Notes: generated by a model not told the origin, from the letters alone. A stretch of DNA of 64,000 nucleotides from Phaseolus vulgaris (GCF_000499845.2 NC_023749.2:43837608-43901607), one strand, 5' to 3'; shown: positions 47,081 through 58,349, counted from the first letter of the stretch. Numbers and translations are program-made.

Positions 47081-47088
47081 TATAAATA
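47081..47088 (+). promoter_or_regulatory. TATA box of the gag-only element LTR
   Basis: TATAAATA followed by AGAGGTGC. The same octamer is at 50758-50765 in the 3' LTR. Confidence 0.75.
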
Positions 47089-47658
47089 GAGGTGCTTCCT
47101 TTGTAAAATTCAGATTTGAATTCATCTAAAGAAACTATACTCAAAATTGGAGTGAGCATTTGGAGAGCTTTTGAGCTTCTACTCTAGTCTTATCTTGAAG
47201 GACCATGGTTTCCTCAAGTGGCGGCTTCCACACTCATCTAGGAGCATCCATACTTCTAGTGGCGTGATCATCCAACCTATCTTCCATCTTCATGAGCATT
47301 CTCTTCTCCTTCCTTTCTTCTCTTTCAATTACTCTTGTTGTTTTGTGTTCTTGAGCATTTTTTGGTTCGGCTGTCCTTAATTTTCCAGCACCTATGTTTT
47401 GGTTTTCTAAATTCTGTTCGGAACATTTGTTTGTGGTTTAATTCTGTTCGGTCTTCTCTTTTATAATTCCTTTGTTGATTCAATTTGACAATATTTGGTT
47501 CATCCAAATGAGTTTGGGAATTGGTACTTGTATTGGTGAGTTCTTGACTTAGAACCATGATCCAACTTCTAAGAAAGTGCCTCTATATTTTCCAGCTCAA
47601 GGTGATTCCTCAAAGTGTCAAGAATCTTGTTCTATGTGGCTATTGGAATCACATCATG

Positions 47659-47670
47659 TGGTATCATGAG
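47659..47670 (+). other. Primer-binding site of the gag-only element
   Basis: TGGTATCATGAG two bases after the LTR end resembles the initiator methionine tRNA site TGGTATCAGAGC with changes after position 8. Confidence 0.6.
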
Positions 47671-49003
47671 TCTTAGGTTCTTCTTGTTTAATTGTTGAGT
47701 TGTGTGCACTTTATTTTCAAGAGCTCTTTTAATTTCTTGCAATTTAAGTTTCTGTTTTAGAATTTTAATTGAGTTTTCTTGCTGTTTTTCTTTTGCTCCA
47801 AGTGTTTGTGGAAAGGTTTACGGCACTCATAATTCTTATGAGTATGGTTGCTCTTTTGGAATGGCATTATCCTTCCTAGAGTATACCTTAAGCTTCCTTT
47901 CACTTGTTACAATTTGTGTTGTGTCTTTTAATTTTTGAATCATGTCAAGTTTTGTCTTAGTCATGTTATTCCATATATGTCATTACTTCTAGTAGTACTT
48001 TTATTGTTTTGATTGTTTCTTGCTTTGGTGTCATATAATTTTCTGAATTGATGTTGATCCTTTGTGCATTTTCTTTTTAGAATTGAGTTCATACTTGTAT
48101 TCTAGACCTATACAAGTTCCACTACATCATTTTCTATTATGTCTTTGCTAGTTCATCATTCTGTTTTTTATTCCTATTAGGATTCCTCTGTTTCTGAAAA
48201 GAGTGCTTACTGTTTTTCCTTATTGCAACTGATTTACGTACTGTAAAATTCTGAAATTCTGGATTTGAGATATTCAAAGTGTTAGAAAAGAATAGAAAAA
48301 AGAATCATTCAAAAATATGAAGTACACAAAAAATGATAAATAAAATAAAAAAAGTGTACATTCCTGCCGAAAAAAATACGGTAATCTGGCAGTGATTTTA
48401 AAAAATTTATTTCTCTCAATTGGCTTACTGTTTTTAATTGATTCCAGTGCCATTATTGAGTTAACATCTTGAAGTTTCTGTGGTATAAATTTCATAATCC
48501 AGTTCGCTCTACAACGTTCCAGTTAAATCAGTCAATATCAAACACAGTTTGCATAAAAAAAAAATTTCCAGTAGCTAAATTTTTTGTTTTCTTCATCTCC
48601 TCTAGTGCTTTTCCTTAGGTTTTCTTTTGTGTGCCTACTTTTCTCATTGAGTTCTTTATTTTCTTGATTGTCTTTCATTCTTACTCTTTGAGTTTGTCTT
48701 ACGTATAGTATTCCTTTTGCAATTACCTTTCCTTGCTTATACCTTTTCTTGTTTGTCTTTATTGTTTCTTTGGTTTTGTGGTGGTTTGCTCTTAAGATTG
48801 GTGTGCTTGCTTTGACATATTTCATTTGAGGATTCCAAGGCCTCAAGATCAGATTCGTGCAAGAACATTATTTCTTTGAGAGTGATCTCTTTTTTCAGCC
48901 TCATTTCACTTCGGCAGTTTCATTGCCAAGCTCACTGTTTTTGCTAATTTTGTTTCTTAACTTGTTTGCTGTTTTTGTGTGTTTGCTGTTTTTTATTTGC
49001 AAA
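47671..49003 (+). other. Untranslated leader of the gag-only element
   Basis: About 1.3 kb between primer site and gag. Short frames occur but none shows a domain. A part at 47816-47890 (ACTCATAATTCTTATGAGTATGG) resembles, in reverse complement, the inner part of the LTR fragment at 33820-33880. Packaging or translation signals may lie here but are not recognisable. Confidence 0.5.
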
Positions 49004-50440
49004 ATGGCTGGCTATTCAAGTGGTGCATATTACAAGCAGCATTCTCCTTGCAAAGTTTCAGTCCTTGGTGAAGAAGAACATAGAAGAAGGTGGCATCACC
49101 ATCATTCTCATGAAGAGAGCTATAACCGTGACCAAAGATATCACCAAGTGTTCAACATTGCTTGTAAAAAAGTCCCTAGTTTTAATGGTGATAGTGATCC
49201 TAATGTGTATTTAGAATGGGAGACTAAGGTTGACCATTATTTTCATGTGTATAAGGTCCAAGATGACCAAAAACTTAGATTAGTTTCTTTATCCTTTTTG
49301 GGCTATGCCAAAGAATGGTGGCATAAAATTGTAATGGACATTATGTATCGCAAGAAACCTCCCGTGGTTTCTTGGAATGCTTTGAAAGAGTGTATGCGCG
49401 CGAGGTTTGTTCCTCCTTCTAGGAAGGAACACTTGTTGAAGTTCCAAAGGCTTCCTCAAGGACATAGGATGGTAGAAGAATACTTTAAAGATTTTGAAAC
49501 AACTTTGACTAAAATGAATATGCATGCTAATGAAGAGTCAAAGATAAAATGGTTTGTACGTGGTTTGAGAAGAGATATTAGAGAAATTGTAGAATTAAAT
49601 GAGTACTCTTCTTTAAAGAAAGTGTTTCGCCAAGCCATCAAGGTGGAATCCTATCTTTTGAAAACAACTTTCAAAAATACTCATGATGATGATTTCTACA
49701 ACTCTTCTAGGAAGGATGCCAACAAAATGTCTACTCAAAATTCTCCTTCCAATTTTTCCAAACAAACCATATTTCCAAAAAACGTTTCTACTACAAAACC
49801 TTCTACTCCTAAGTCGCCTACCAAAACTTCAAATACCAAATGTTTTAAATGTTTAAGTTTTGGGCACATAGCTCTTCATTGTCCACAAAAGCAAATCTTA
49901 AAGATCAACAAAGTAAAACAAGACCTAACTCACCCACCTACCACAAGTAAACAAGAAAAAGACAAAGAAGGCCAAGTTGACATGGGTCTTATCCTTTCAC
50001 CTCCAAGGTGTTTTCCTTCCTTATCTTTTTCATTACCCAAGGTTCCTATTTCACCACCATCTTGGTTAAAAAATGTTAGGGATGATTTGTTCATACCTCC
50101 TAATGGTTGTCACCATTTAAGAGGTCTTTTTCCAAAACATCACATCATTCCCAAACAAATTTTTCCAACTTGGTCGATTTATAGAACCTCCTTTTCTGAA
50201 ATCCCATTATTTACAAATGCTAAGTCATGTTTACATTTTTCTTCCACTTTTAATTGTAAAACTAAACTGACTTTGTTATATGCAGGGATTCAGAATTCGT
50301 GGACGAATTCTCTCCAACTCGAGGAGTATGATGAGAATCAAATAAAGGAGGCTTTTATTAATGGAGGAAGAGGACATCCACCCTCACATTTGAAGTTCTT
50401 CCTTCTAGTCTTCTCAAAATTAAAAGAAGACATAAAATAA
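49004..50440 (+). CDS. Gag-like protein of the gag-only retroelement, fused to short pol remnants
   Basis: The frame is open upstream to 48857, but I choose the ATG at 49004 (MAGYSSG), giving 478 residues, because the upstream part is a hydrophobic run unlike gag. Residues about 45-230 form a plant gypsy gag domain (VPSFNGDSDPNVYLEWE, LVSLSFLGYAKEWW, FKDFETTLTKM). A CX2CX4HX4C zinc knuckle (CFKCLSFGHIALHC) is near residues 284-297. Residues about 360-398 (PPNGCHHLRG...YRTSFSE) resemble the stretch just before chromovirus reverse transcriptase. The tail (NSWTNSLQLEEYDEN) resembles a chromovirus polyprotein C terminus and runs across the polypurine tract into the 3' LTR. Gag would form the particle that packages the RNA. 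The frame is intact, as expected for a recent copy. Confidence 0.85.
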   Translation: MAGYSSGAYYKQHSPCKVSVLGEEEHRRRWHHHHSHEESYNRDQRYHQVFNIACKKVPSFNGDSDPNVYLEWETKVDHYFHVYKVQDDQKLRLVSLSFLGYAKEWWHKIVMDIMYRKKPPVVSWNALKECMRARFVPPSRKEHLLKFQRLPQGHRMVEEYFKDFETTLTKMNMHANEESKIKWFVRGLRRDIREIVELNEYSSLKKVFRQAIKVESYLLKTTFKNTHDDDFYNSSRKDANKMSTQNSPSNFSKQTIFPKNVSTTKPSTPKSPTKTSNTKCFKCLSFGHIALHCPQKQILKINKVKQDLTHPPTTSKQEKDKEGQVDMGLILSPPRCFPSLSFSLPKVPISPPSWLKNVRDDLFIPPNGCHHLRGLFPKHHIIPKQIFPTWSIYRTSFSEIPLFTNAKSCLHFSSTFNCKTKLTLLYAGIQNSWTNSLQLEEYDENQIKEAFINGGRGHPPSHLKFFLLVFSKLKEDIK

Positions 50441-51333
50441 AGATGAGACCCAAGCCCAAAGCCCAAGCCCAAGCCCAAGAAGGCCAAAGCCCAAAGAGCC
50501 CAAATCCATCCCATGAGGGGCAAGGCCAAGCTTTGAAATACTCTTGTATAGTTTTAGGAGGTGTGGTTATTAAATAAAGGTGTGTGAAAATGTAAAATAA
50601 AGTCACATTGTCCATGTGACTTAGGAGAGTGGTGTAGGTGTAGTTTTTGGGAGGTGTCATAGTAGAAAAAGGTCACACCTCCCATGTGACTTGTTTTTGG
50701 TGGGAATTTCAAATGAGTTTATTTGAAATTTCCCACCTATTTTTCAGCACCTTAGGCTATAAATAGAGGTGCTTCCTTTGTAAAATTCAGATTTGAATTC
50801 ATCTAAAGAAACTATACTCAAAATTGGAGTGAGCATTTGGAGAGCTTTTGAGCTTCTACTCTAGTCTTATCTTGAAGGACCATGGTTTCCTCAAGTGGCG
50901 GCTTCCACACTCATCTAGGAGCATCCATACTTCTAGTGGCGTGATCATCCAACCTATCTTCCATCTTCATGAGCATTCTCTTCTCCTTCCTTTCTTCTCT
51001 TTCAATTACTCTTGTTGTTTTGTGTTCTTGAGCATTTTTTGGTTCGGCTGTCCTTAATTTTCCAGCACCTATGTTTTGGTTTTCTAAATTCTGTTCGGAA
51101 CATTTGTTTGTGGTTTAATTCTGTTCGGTCTTCTCTTTTATAATTCCTTTGTTGATTCAATTTGACAATATTTGGTTCATCCAAATGAGTTTGGGAATTG
51201 GTACTTGTATTGGTGAGTTCTTGACTTAGAACCATGATCCAACTTCTAAGAAAGTGCCTCTATATTTTCCAGCTCAAGGTGATTCCTCAAAGTGTCAAGA
51301 ATCTTGTTCTATGTGGCTATTGGAATCACATCA
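50329..51333 (+). repeat. 3' LTR of the gag-only element
   Basis: 1005 bp, the same length as the 5' copy and, as far as I could compare, with one difference. The preceding AACTCGAGGAG is a weak polypurine tract of chromovirus style. The gag frame ends inside this LTR at 50440. Confidence 0.95.
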
Positions 51334-52049
51334 TGAAGTCGCCGGATGCGAACCCAGAAGACCTAGTGGTTAGAGATCGCCGAAACGAAGACATCGCCGA
51401 AGATGGAAGCAGATAGTCATTTCCTAGCTGGCCGGAGGATGAGGACGGGAGACAACTTACTTGAACATGCACGGTGAAGCAAGTAAAGTAGATCATGAAG
51501 GCGGCCGGCGAGACCATAGGGAAGGTGTGTATGAAGGCACCCGAACTCGCCACCCAGAAGAGATCACGCTCCAAGGCAACTATGCACTGAGTTGTGTCAT
51601 GCATGAGTAACTTAGCCAAAAAACCTGAAGAGTAAGAAGTGGCGCCCAAGTCAAGGATGCTCCAGATGGTGACACGTGTACAGCTGGATGTGAGCCACGT
51701 GTCCAGAAGTGTAACTGTCTGGAGAGAGAAAGTACGCAGGTATATAAAGAGATTCTAACGAACTTCTGAGGTACGCATGTTCAGATTACTTCTTTACGCT
51801 TACGAGTTTTGAGTACGCTGAGAGAGAATTTGGCACGGTTCCCTAGAGTTCTTAAGTTTTCTCTTAGTATTTGGTGGTTCAGTCGCTGACTTGGGCGTCG
51901 GAGCGTGATCGGCCGCAGCGGCGCCGTTCTGTCTTTTGCAGGTTCTTGAGGTGAATCGCGGCGAAGGACGGAGGTGAACACGGCGCAGAAGTCGATCCAG
52001 GTTTGACGAGGCAAGGCTTTTCCGTCCCGGTCCACAGGCAGGATCATCA

Positions 52050-52066
52050 GGCGCCCACCGTGGGGC
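52050..52066 (+). other. Primer-binding site of the Tat element
   Basis: GGCGCCCACCGTGGGGC, starting three bases after the 5' LTR end. It is complementary to the 3' end of plant lysine (CUU) tRNA as I recall that sequence. Elements 1 and 2 have related sites. Confidence 0.75.
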
Positions 52067-52464
52067 CGTGTAAAATCTGTTCCCATCCACAGCGTGAGTT
52101 CTTGGAAGTTTCTGCAGTTTCTGTGTGGTTGTGTGCTGGTGCAACCATTTTCCGCCGTTCATCTAAGCTTCGTTCGGTAGTTTCGTGTTTTCCACCATTC
52201 GTTTGAGTTCTTGTTCCGTGAGGTGAGGTTTTTCGCTGCTTACGCGAGTTTTAATCGGTGAGATCTAAGTTTCGCCGCTCGTTTGGATTTTTGTGGAAGA
52301 AGCGGTGGTTCGTGGTGGAGTCGTGAGTTTCTGTGAAGGTTTGCTGTTGAGGTTGTGTTCTTGAAGTTCTTTGGAGTTTTGCGAAGCTTTGACCGATTGA
52401 TCGCTGAATCGATCGTCGCTGAAGAAGGTGTTGTTCATCGCTCTTTGTGATCTGTCAAGTTTTC

Positions 52465-54810
52465 ATGAGAAAGATGAGAAACAACTGTTCAAGTCCAGTT
52501 GCACCCGTTGCTGCTGAAGGCGCCATGACTATGGCGCAAATGGTGGAAATCATGCGTTCGCTACAGGCGAATGTGGAAGCCTCGCGCATAGAGCAGGCAA
52601 GAATGCACGAGGATCTGGTCGCCTCTCAGGCCAGGAATGAAGAGCTTAGCAGAGTGACTGAGGAATTGCGCCAAGCTCTTCAGGAGCAGCGAGGGCGTCC
52701 AGTCGCTGAAGAGGTCGCGCCGTCAACGCCGCCTCGCGTTTTCCCTATGCCTTTCGCTCAGGCGATTACAGACACGCCTATCCCTGCGAGTGTGGTACCC
52801 GTGAAAGCTGTTTTTACCGGCGTGGAGGATCCTGAGGCACATCTCACCATGTTCCACACGCAGATGATGCTGTCAGGAGGATCGGATGCTGTGTATTGCA
52901 AGATGTTTGTGAGCACACTCCAGGGGACGGCGCTGGAATGGTTTGTGAGCCTGCCTACAGGCCACATAACCAACTTCCAGCAGTTTTCGAAGATCTTCAT
53001 CGAGCAGTACATAGTGAACAAGGCGCCACCTAGGGTGTCTTATGATCTGTTCGACATAAGGCAGTACCAGGGAGAGTCCCTCAGGGACTACTTGAATCGT
53101 TTTGGGGCGCAGATGGTCCGCTCGCCGGCCAAGGACGAAGAGATGTTGGTCTACGCATTCAAGAAGGGCGTGCTGCCGGGACCCTTCTGCGAGGCGTTGA
53201 TCAGGGCTCACCCCGCCACGTTTGCTGAGGTTAGGCGACTTGCGGTGGCCCACATCGCTGATGAAAGTGAGGTCGCCGAGAAGAGGGGAAGCGTGGCCCC
53301 CGCTAGGCCACGTGCCCAGACCAGGATCCAGCCACAGAGGGTGCTGGAGACAGCGGCGGCCAAGAGGGATCAGAGGACTCGCCATCCTTATGATCCAAGG
53401 AAGAACAAGGGCAGGGGCCCAGGGCGCCCTCAACTAGCACGTCGGGAGTACAATCGCCCGCCGAAGCATAAGTTTGTCATGGGGTTAGCGGACCTGATCG
53501 CCATTCCCAATATAGCAGCCAGGCTGAAGGCGCCCGAGAAGGTGGGCGACAAGGTGTTGGGACCAAAGCCAGACGCCTGGTGCGAGTTCCACCAGGGCTT
53601 TGGCCACACCGTGGACTCATGTTTGGCTTTAGGATACCAGCTCGAGGACTTGGTCAAGAGCGGGTTCCTAAACGATTACTTGTTGGATAGAAGGACTGGG
53701 GGCGCGTCGAGCTCCCAGCCCGCAGGTGGTGAGGCTCAGCAGCACGAGATGCCTACTCACGGAGAGATCCACACTATTGCAGGAGGTTTCTCGGGTGGGG
53801 GATGCACCGCGTCACAGAGGAAGAAGTATGCAAGGTCTGTGATGACGGTGGACATGTTCGAGGACCACTCACCAGACGTGGACATCACGTTCACAAGGGA
53901 AGATCTCAGGGACGTTGTGCCTCACGACAACAATCCAATAGTCATCTCGCTTGTTACGGCGGGAAGGAAGGTCCACAGAGTGTTGGTGGACCAAGGAAGC
54001 TCGGCAGATGTGATGTTCTGGCCGACTTTCACACAGTTGCAGTTGCCCCTTGACCAGCTGAGGCCCTATGGAGGGTGTTTGTATGGTTTCGCTGGCGATC
54101 AGGTGGAGGTCAGGGGGTATATAGAGTTGAGAACTACCTTCACGGATGAGGCGGGCTCAAGAACGGAGAAAATCAAGTACCTCGTCGTGAACGCTCCCTC
54201 GGCATATAACATTATGTTGGGAAGACCAACACTCAACAGAATAGGAGCTGTGCCTTCGACCAGGCACATGAAGGTGAAGTTGCCATCGATGGAAGGGATG
54301 GTGATCACCATCAAATCTGACCAGAAGGAAGCCAAGAAGTGCTATGAGAATAGCCTGAAGAACAAGAGGTCAGTGAGTTACATCACAACGACGCCGCCTC
54401 CCGGTGTGAAGCCCAAGCCAACAGAGTGGCAGATTGTTGGTGCAGCGATGGAGGTGGCCACCGGGGAAGACGTCGCCATGATGGATGCTGAGGCTGAAGG
54501 AGAGAACGCCGAACGGGAAGAAAAGGCGAGGAATCGTCCTGAGGAAGCGAGGGAGCTGGGAATCGCCAGGGCGGTGATCGCCAGGAAAGCTAAACCAAAA
54601 CCCGTCGAGGAATGGCTCGAAAGGGAGATCGGGGGAAAGGTCTTCAAGTTGGGAAGATCCTTGGAGGCTGATCTCCAAGACCAGATTGCCAAGGTGATAG
54701 AGCGGCATCTGGATGCTTTCGCATGGTCTGCTTCAGACATGCCAGGAATTGACCTCGACTTCTTGTGCCATCATCTAGCGATGGACAACCAAGTCAGACC
54801 AGTGCGATAG
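52465..54810 (+). pseudogene. gag and protease part of the Tat polyprotein, ended by an in-frame TAG
   Basis: First ATG is at 52465; a second at 52474 aligns with the start of element 1 gag. The N terminus is a coiled coil (about residues 20-80). The central gag domain includes LEWFVSLPTGHITNFQQF and RQYQGESLRDYLNRF. A basic linker follows, then a degenerate zinc-binding stretch WCEFHQGFGHTVDSC. The retropepsin has VLVDQGSSADVMFW at about residues 505-520, with the catalytic Asp present, and NIMLGRPTLN downstream. The RT-linker phrase DAFAWSASDMPG precedes the TAG at 54808-54810. The frame after the stop is the same, so this is a point interruption, not a frameshift. Confidence 0.88.
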
Positions 54811-57489
54811 AGAAGAAGGAAATTCAACGAGGAGAGAAGACAGGCGATCAGGGATGAAACCCAGAAGCTCCTCGTTGCAGGCCATATCAGGGAGGTCCAG
54901 TACCCTGAGTGGCTAGCCAATGTCGAGCTGGTAAAGAAGAGCAATGGCAAATGGCGCATGTGCGTCGATTTCACTGATTTGAACAAGGCTTGCCCGAAGG
55001 ATTCGTATCCTTTGCCAAGCATAGACGCCCTGGTTGACAGTGCCGCAGGGTGTAAGTTGCTGAGTTTCCTGGATGCCTTCTCGGGGTACAACCAGATAAA
55101 GATGCATCCGATGGATGAAGAGAAGACCGCCTTCATGACCGAGAGATCGTGCTACTGCTACAAGGTGATGCCTTTTGGGCTGAAAAACGCAGGGGCCACG
55201 TACCAGAGGTTGATGGATCGGGTACTTGCACCAATGCTGGGAAGGAATGTGCAAGCATACGTGGATGACATGGTCGTGACCTCGCCGGAGAAGAGCAAGC
55301 ACGTTGCGGACTTGGAGGAGTTGTTCACTATGATCGCCAAGTTCAGGTTAAAGCTGAATCCCGAGAAGTGCATCTTTGGCGTGGAGGCGGGAAAGTTCTT
55401 GGGATTTCTCTTGACTGAAAGAGGAATAGAAGCCAATCCTGATAAGTGTGCTGCCATGTTGGCGATGAGGAGCTCGGCTACCGTGAAGGAAGTGCATCAA
55501 CTTACAGATCGGATGGCCGCCCTGTCTCGTTTCGTGTCAGCCAGCGGGGAGAAGGGCCATCCGTATTTTCAGTGTTTAAGGCGGAACAACAAATTCGCCT
55601 GGACGAAGGAGTGTGAAGAGGCCTTTGTCAAGCTTAAAGAGTACCTGGCGAGCCCGCCGGTTTTGTGCAAACCGCTGGTGGGGACCCCTCTCAGGTTGTA
55701 TTTTGCTGTGACTGAGAGGGTGGTGAGTGCGGTGCTCGCCCAAGACCAAGATCAGGCCCAAAGGCCCATTTATTTTGTCAGTAAGGTGTTGCAGGGCCCC
55801 GAAGTGAGATACCAGGCCCTGGAGAAAGCTGCACTGGCAGTGGTTTTTTCGGCAAGAAGGTTACGCCACTATTTCCACAGCTTCACAATACTGGTGATGA
55901 CCGACTTGCCCATCCAGAAGGTTCTGAAGAAGCCCGATGTAGCTGGGAGGATGGTAAAGTGGGCGGTGGAACTGTCGGAGTTCGATATCAAGTATGAGCC
56001 CCGAGGTCCGATCAAGGGGCAGATTTTCGCAGATTTCGTGGTCGAGCTCTCGTCAGAAGCGACACGAGTTGACGGGGATGATTTTCGTTGGGTGCTTTCG
56101 GTGGATGGATCGTCGAACCAGCAGGGTAGCGGTGCTGGAGTCATCTTGGAGGGGCCCAACGGTGTGCTGATTGAACAATCCCTAAGGTTTGCCTTCAAAG
56201 CCAACAACAACCAAGCAGAGTATGAAGCACTGATTGCCGGAATCTTGCTGGCCAAGGAAATGGGAGCTAGGGTGCTAATGGCTAAGAGTGACTCGCTGTT
56301 AGTCACGGGGCAAGTAACAGGCGAGTTCCAGGCCAAGGATCCACAAATGGCGGCTTACCTGGAGTATGTACAGGAGTTGAAGAGTTCCTTTGTCTCCTTT
56401 GAAGTGGTGCATGTGCCCAGAGAGCAGAATGCCCGAGCTGACTTGCTAGCCAAGCTCGCCAGTTCAGGCAAAGGGGGTAGGCAGAGGACGGTGATCCAAG
56501 AAACTCTGAAGACACCCAGAGCATTTGTGGCAGATCACCTGGTTCTTCAAATAAGCAAATCGACGGAGAAAGCGGCGAGGAGTCACAGGTCTTTGACTCA
56601 AGAGACCTTGAGATCGCCAAGAATAAGAGCATGTCGGGGAGAGAAGGTGAACATGACGCAGGTCTGTACTATCCATGAGCCAGACACTTGGGTAACACAA
56701 TACAAGCGATGCCTGGCAGATGGCCTTCTCCCGCTGGATCCGACGGAGGCCAAGAAGATAAAGAAGAACTCCAACAAGTTCACGATATTTAACGGCGGGT
56801 TATATAGGTTTGGGTTCACACACCCACTCCTGGAATGTGTGCACGGAGAGAAATGTACGAGAATCATGGCCGAGCTCCATGAAGGGATCTGCGGAAGTCA
56901 CGTCGGGGGTCGAGCTCTGGCCGCAAGGACTCTCCGTGCAGGTTACTATTGGCCTACAATGAGGGAAGACTACAAGAAGTATGCGCAGTGTTGCAAGCAA
57001 TGTCAGCAGCACGCCGATTGGCACAAGGCGCCTCCCGAGGAGTTGAAGTCGATTTACAGCCCTTGGCCGTTTCATACTTGGGGAATCGATATTCTGGGAC
57101 CTTTTCCATTGGCGATCAGGCAGATGAAGTACTTGGTGGTGGCAATTGAATATTTCACCAAGTGGATCGAAGCAGAACCAGTGGCCCAGATCACCGCGCA
57201 CAAGATCGAGAGCTTTGTGTGGAAGAACATCGTGTGCCGATTTGGTGTGCCCAAGCGCCTGGTGTCAGATAACGGGACTCAGTTTGCAAGTCACCTGTTG
57301 AAGAAGCTGTGTGAAGGGGTGGGAATTCAGCAAGTATTTGCATCCGTCGAGCACCCTCAGACGAATGGCCAAGTAGAGTCAGCCAATCGGGTATTGCTGA
57401 GAGGTTTGAAGAGAAGGCTAGAGAAAGCCAAAGGAAGTTGGGCTGAGGAGGTACCCCGTATAGTTTGGGCGTACCACACCACCGTGTAG
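54811..57489 (+). pseudogene. RT, dual RNase H and integrase part of the Tat polyprotein
   Basis: Same frame as gag, open from 54811 to a TAG at 57487-57489. Reverse transcriptase: MCVDFTDLNKACPKDSYPLP at 54958 onward, SFLDAFSGYNQI and the catalytic YVDDMV at 55258-55275. A first, degenerate RNase H follows (PIYFVSKVLQGPEVRYQ). A second RNase H has VDGSSNQQGSG (Asp near 56104), NNQAEYEAL, SDSLLV and NARADLLAKL; it is the extra type found in Tat elements. Integrase has an HHCC zinc finger (HEGICGSH...CCKQC, about 56877-57005), WGIDILGP, VSDNGTQF and HPQTNGQVES, supplying the DDE residues. No independent ATG is required for a polyprotein; 54958 is only the first Met. Confidence 0.88.
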
Positions 57490-57915
57490 TCAAGAACCCA
57501 TGAGACCCCGTTTAGCTTGGTCTATGGATGCGACGCAATGATTCCAGTGGAAATCCAGGAGAGCTCGCCGAGATTCCAGAACTTTGTAGCGGAAGACTCG
57601 AATGAGGAAAGAAGGCTGAATCTGGATTTGCTGGATGAGGTCAGGGAGGAGGTGAGAGTGAAGGCTGAGGCAGTGAAAAGAAGGATTGAACGAAGGTATA
57701 ACTCGAGGGTGATGCCAAGGCAGTTCAAAGAAGGCAACCTGGTGAAGAGGAATGCCCACCAGTACGAGATGGAGAACAAGTTGTCACTTAAGTGGACGGG
57801 ACCGTTCAGGATAACCGAGGCGCTCGGGAACGGCGCCTACCGCTTAGAAACGTTGGAAGGAGGGGCGATTCCTCGCACCTGGAACGCCACGCACCTCAAG
57901 TTATATTACAGTTAA
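57490..57915 (+). pseudogene. Integrase C-terminal part of the Tat polyprotein
   Basis: In the same frame directly after the second TAG: ETPFSLVYGCDAMIPVEIQE, a charged helix, then a GPF/Y-type module (LKWTGPFRITEALGNGAYRL) and the natural end HLKLYYS at 57915. It is expected to bind DNA non-specifically and help target integration. Confidence 0.85.
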
Positions 57916-58349
57916 AAGATTTGTAAGTAAAAACAAACACGAAGAGTTTGCAAGCTTTATGTCAAAACAGTTTAAAAGGGGGCACTCTTTTTTCCCTAAG
58001 GAGGGTTTTTAATGAGGCCACCCAATAAAGAGGAGTTTTCGAAGTTTAAAGTGTTTTAGACTGCATGCTTTTTGTTATTGCAAGAGTTTTGAGAAAAGAA
58101 AGACCTTGTCACTCAAATGTGATTTTAGGCGAGTTTTGAAGTTATGTCGCATGCTTTCTGAAAAGTCTCTAAGTCCCCATCGCTTTTTCGGCGATTGGCG
58201 GCATCAGTTAAAGTTTAAAGTCCTCATCGTCTTTCGGCGATCGGAGGCACCAGCAATGTTTAAAAGACCTCAACGCCTTCGCGCGTCCTAAGGCGAGAAA
58301 GAGATAAAGACCTCCTCGCCGTCGGGCGAGTGCAGGCGAGAAAGAGTAA
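57916..58349 (+). other. 3' untranslated region of the Tat element, upstream of the tandem arrays
   Basis: Non-coding. It contains irregular CGCC...GGCG inverted motifs (for example CCCATCGCTTTTTCGGCGAT at 58176-58195, then CTCATCGTCTTTCGGCGATCG and CTCGCCGTCGGGCGAG) spaced like degenerate members of the arrays that follow. Confidence 0.55.

Larger units (their letters stand above)
46652..47656 (+). repeat. 5' LTR of the gag-only element
   Basis: TG...CA termini. Contents in order are a GCCCAAGCCC-rich purine/pyrimidine block, two GTCACA...TGTGAC inverted repeats, a long hairpin, a TATAAATA core promoter (47081-47088), then a CTCAAGTGGCG block. Confidence 0.95.
46652..51333 (+). mobile_element. 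Gag-only non-autonomous LTR element (TR-GAG type), 4682 bp
   Basis: Two 1005-bp LTRs (46652-47656 and 50329-51333) start TGATGAGAATC and end GGAATCACATCA. The flanks are TGAAG at 46647-46651 and 51334-51338. A primer-binding-like site follows the first LTR and a single long gag frame (49004-50440) fills the interior. There is no protease, RT, RNase H or integrase domain. By eye the two LTRs differ at one base (46767 G, 50444 A), so the insertion is very young. Gag-only elements of this layout are known as TR-GAG; the parent here appears to be a chromovirus. Confidence 0.92.
46468..52046 (+). repeat. 5' LTR of the Tat element, split by the nested element
   Basis: LTR parts are 46468-46651 and 51339-52046, about 892 bp together. 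It starts TGTACCGCCC and ends GGCAGGATCA. A TATATAAA core promoter is at 51741-51748. The break between the parts is exactly the nested insertion with its TGAAG duplication. The intact 3' LTR shows the uninterrupted arrangement at 62571-63458. Confidence 0.92.

Noticed and set aside
52447..52464. GTG at 52447 as gag start
   Set aside because: Plant translation would start at an ATG; ATG codons at 52465 and 52474 follow, and the second aligns with element 1 gag.
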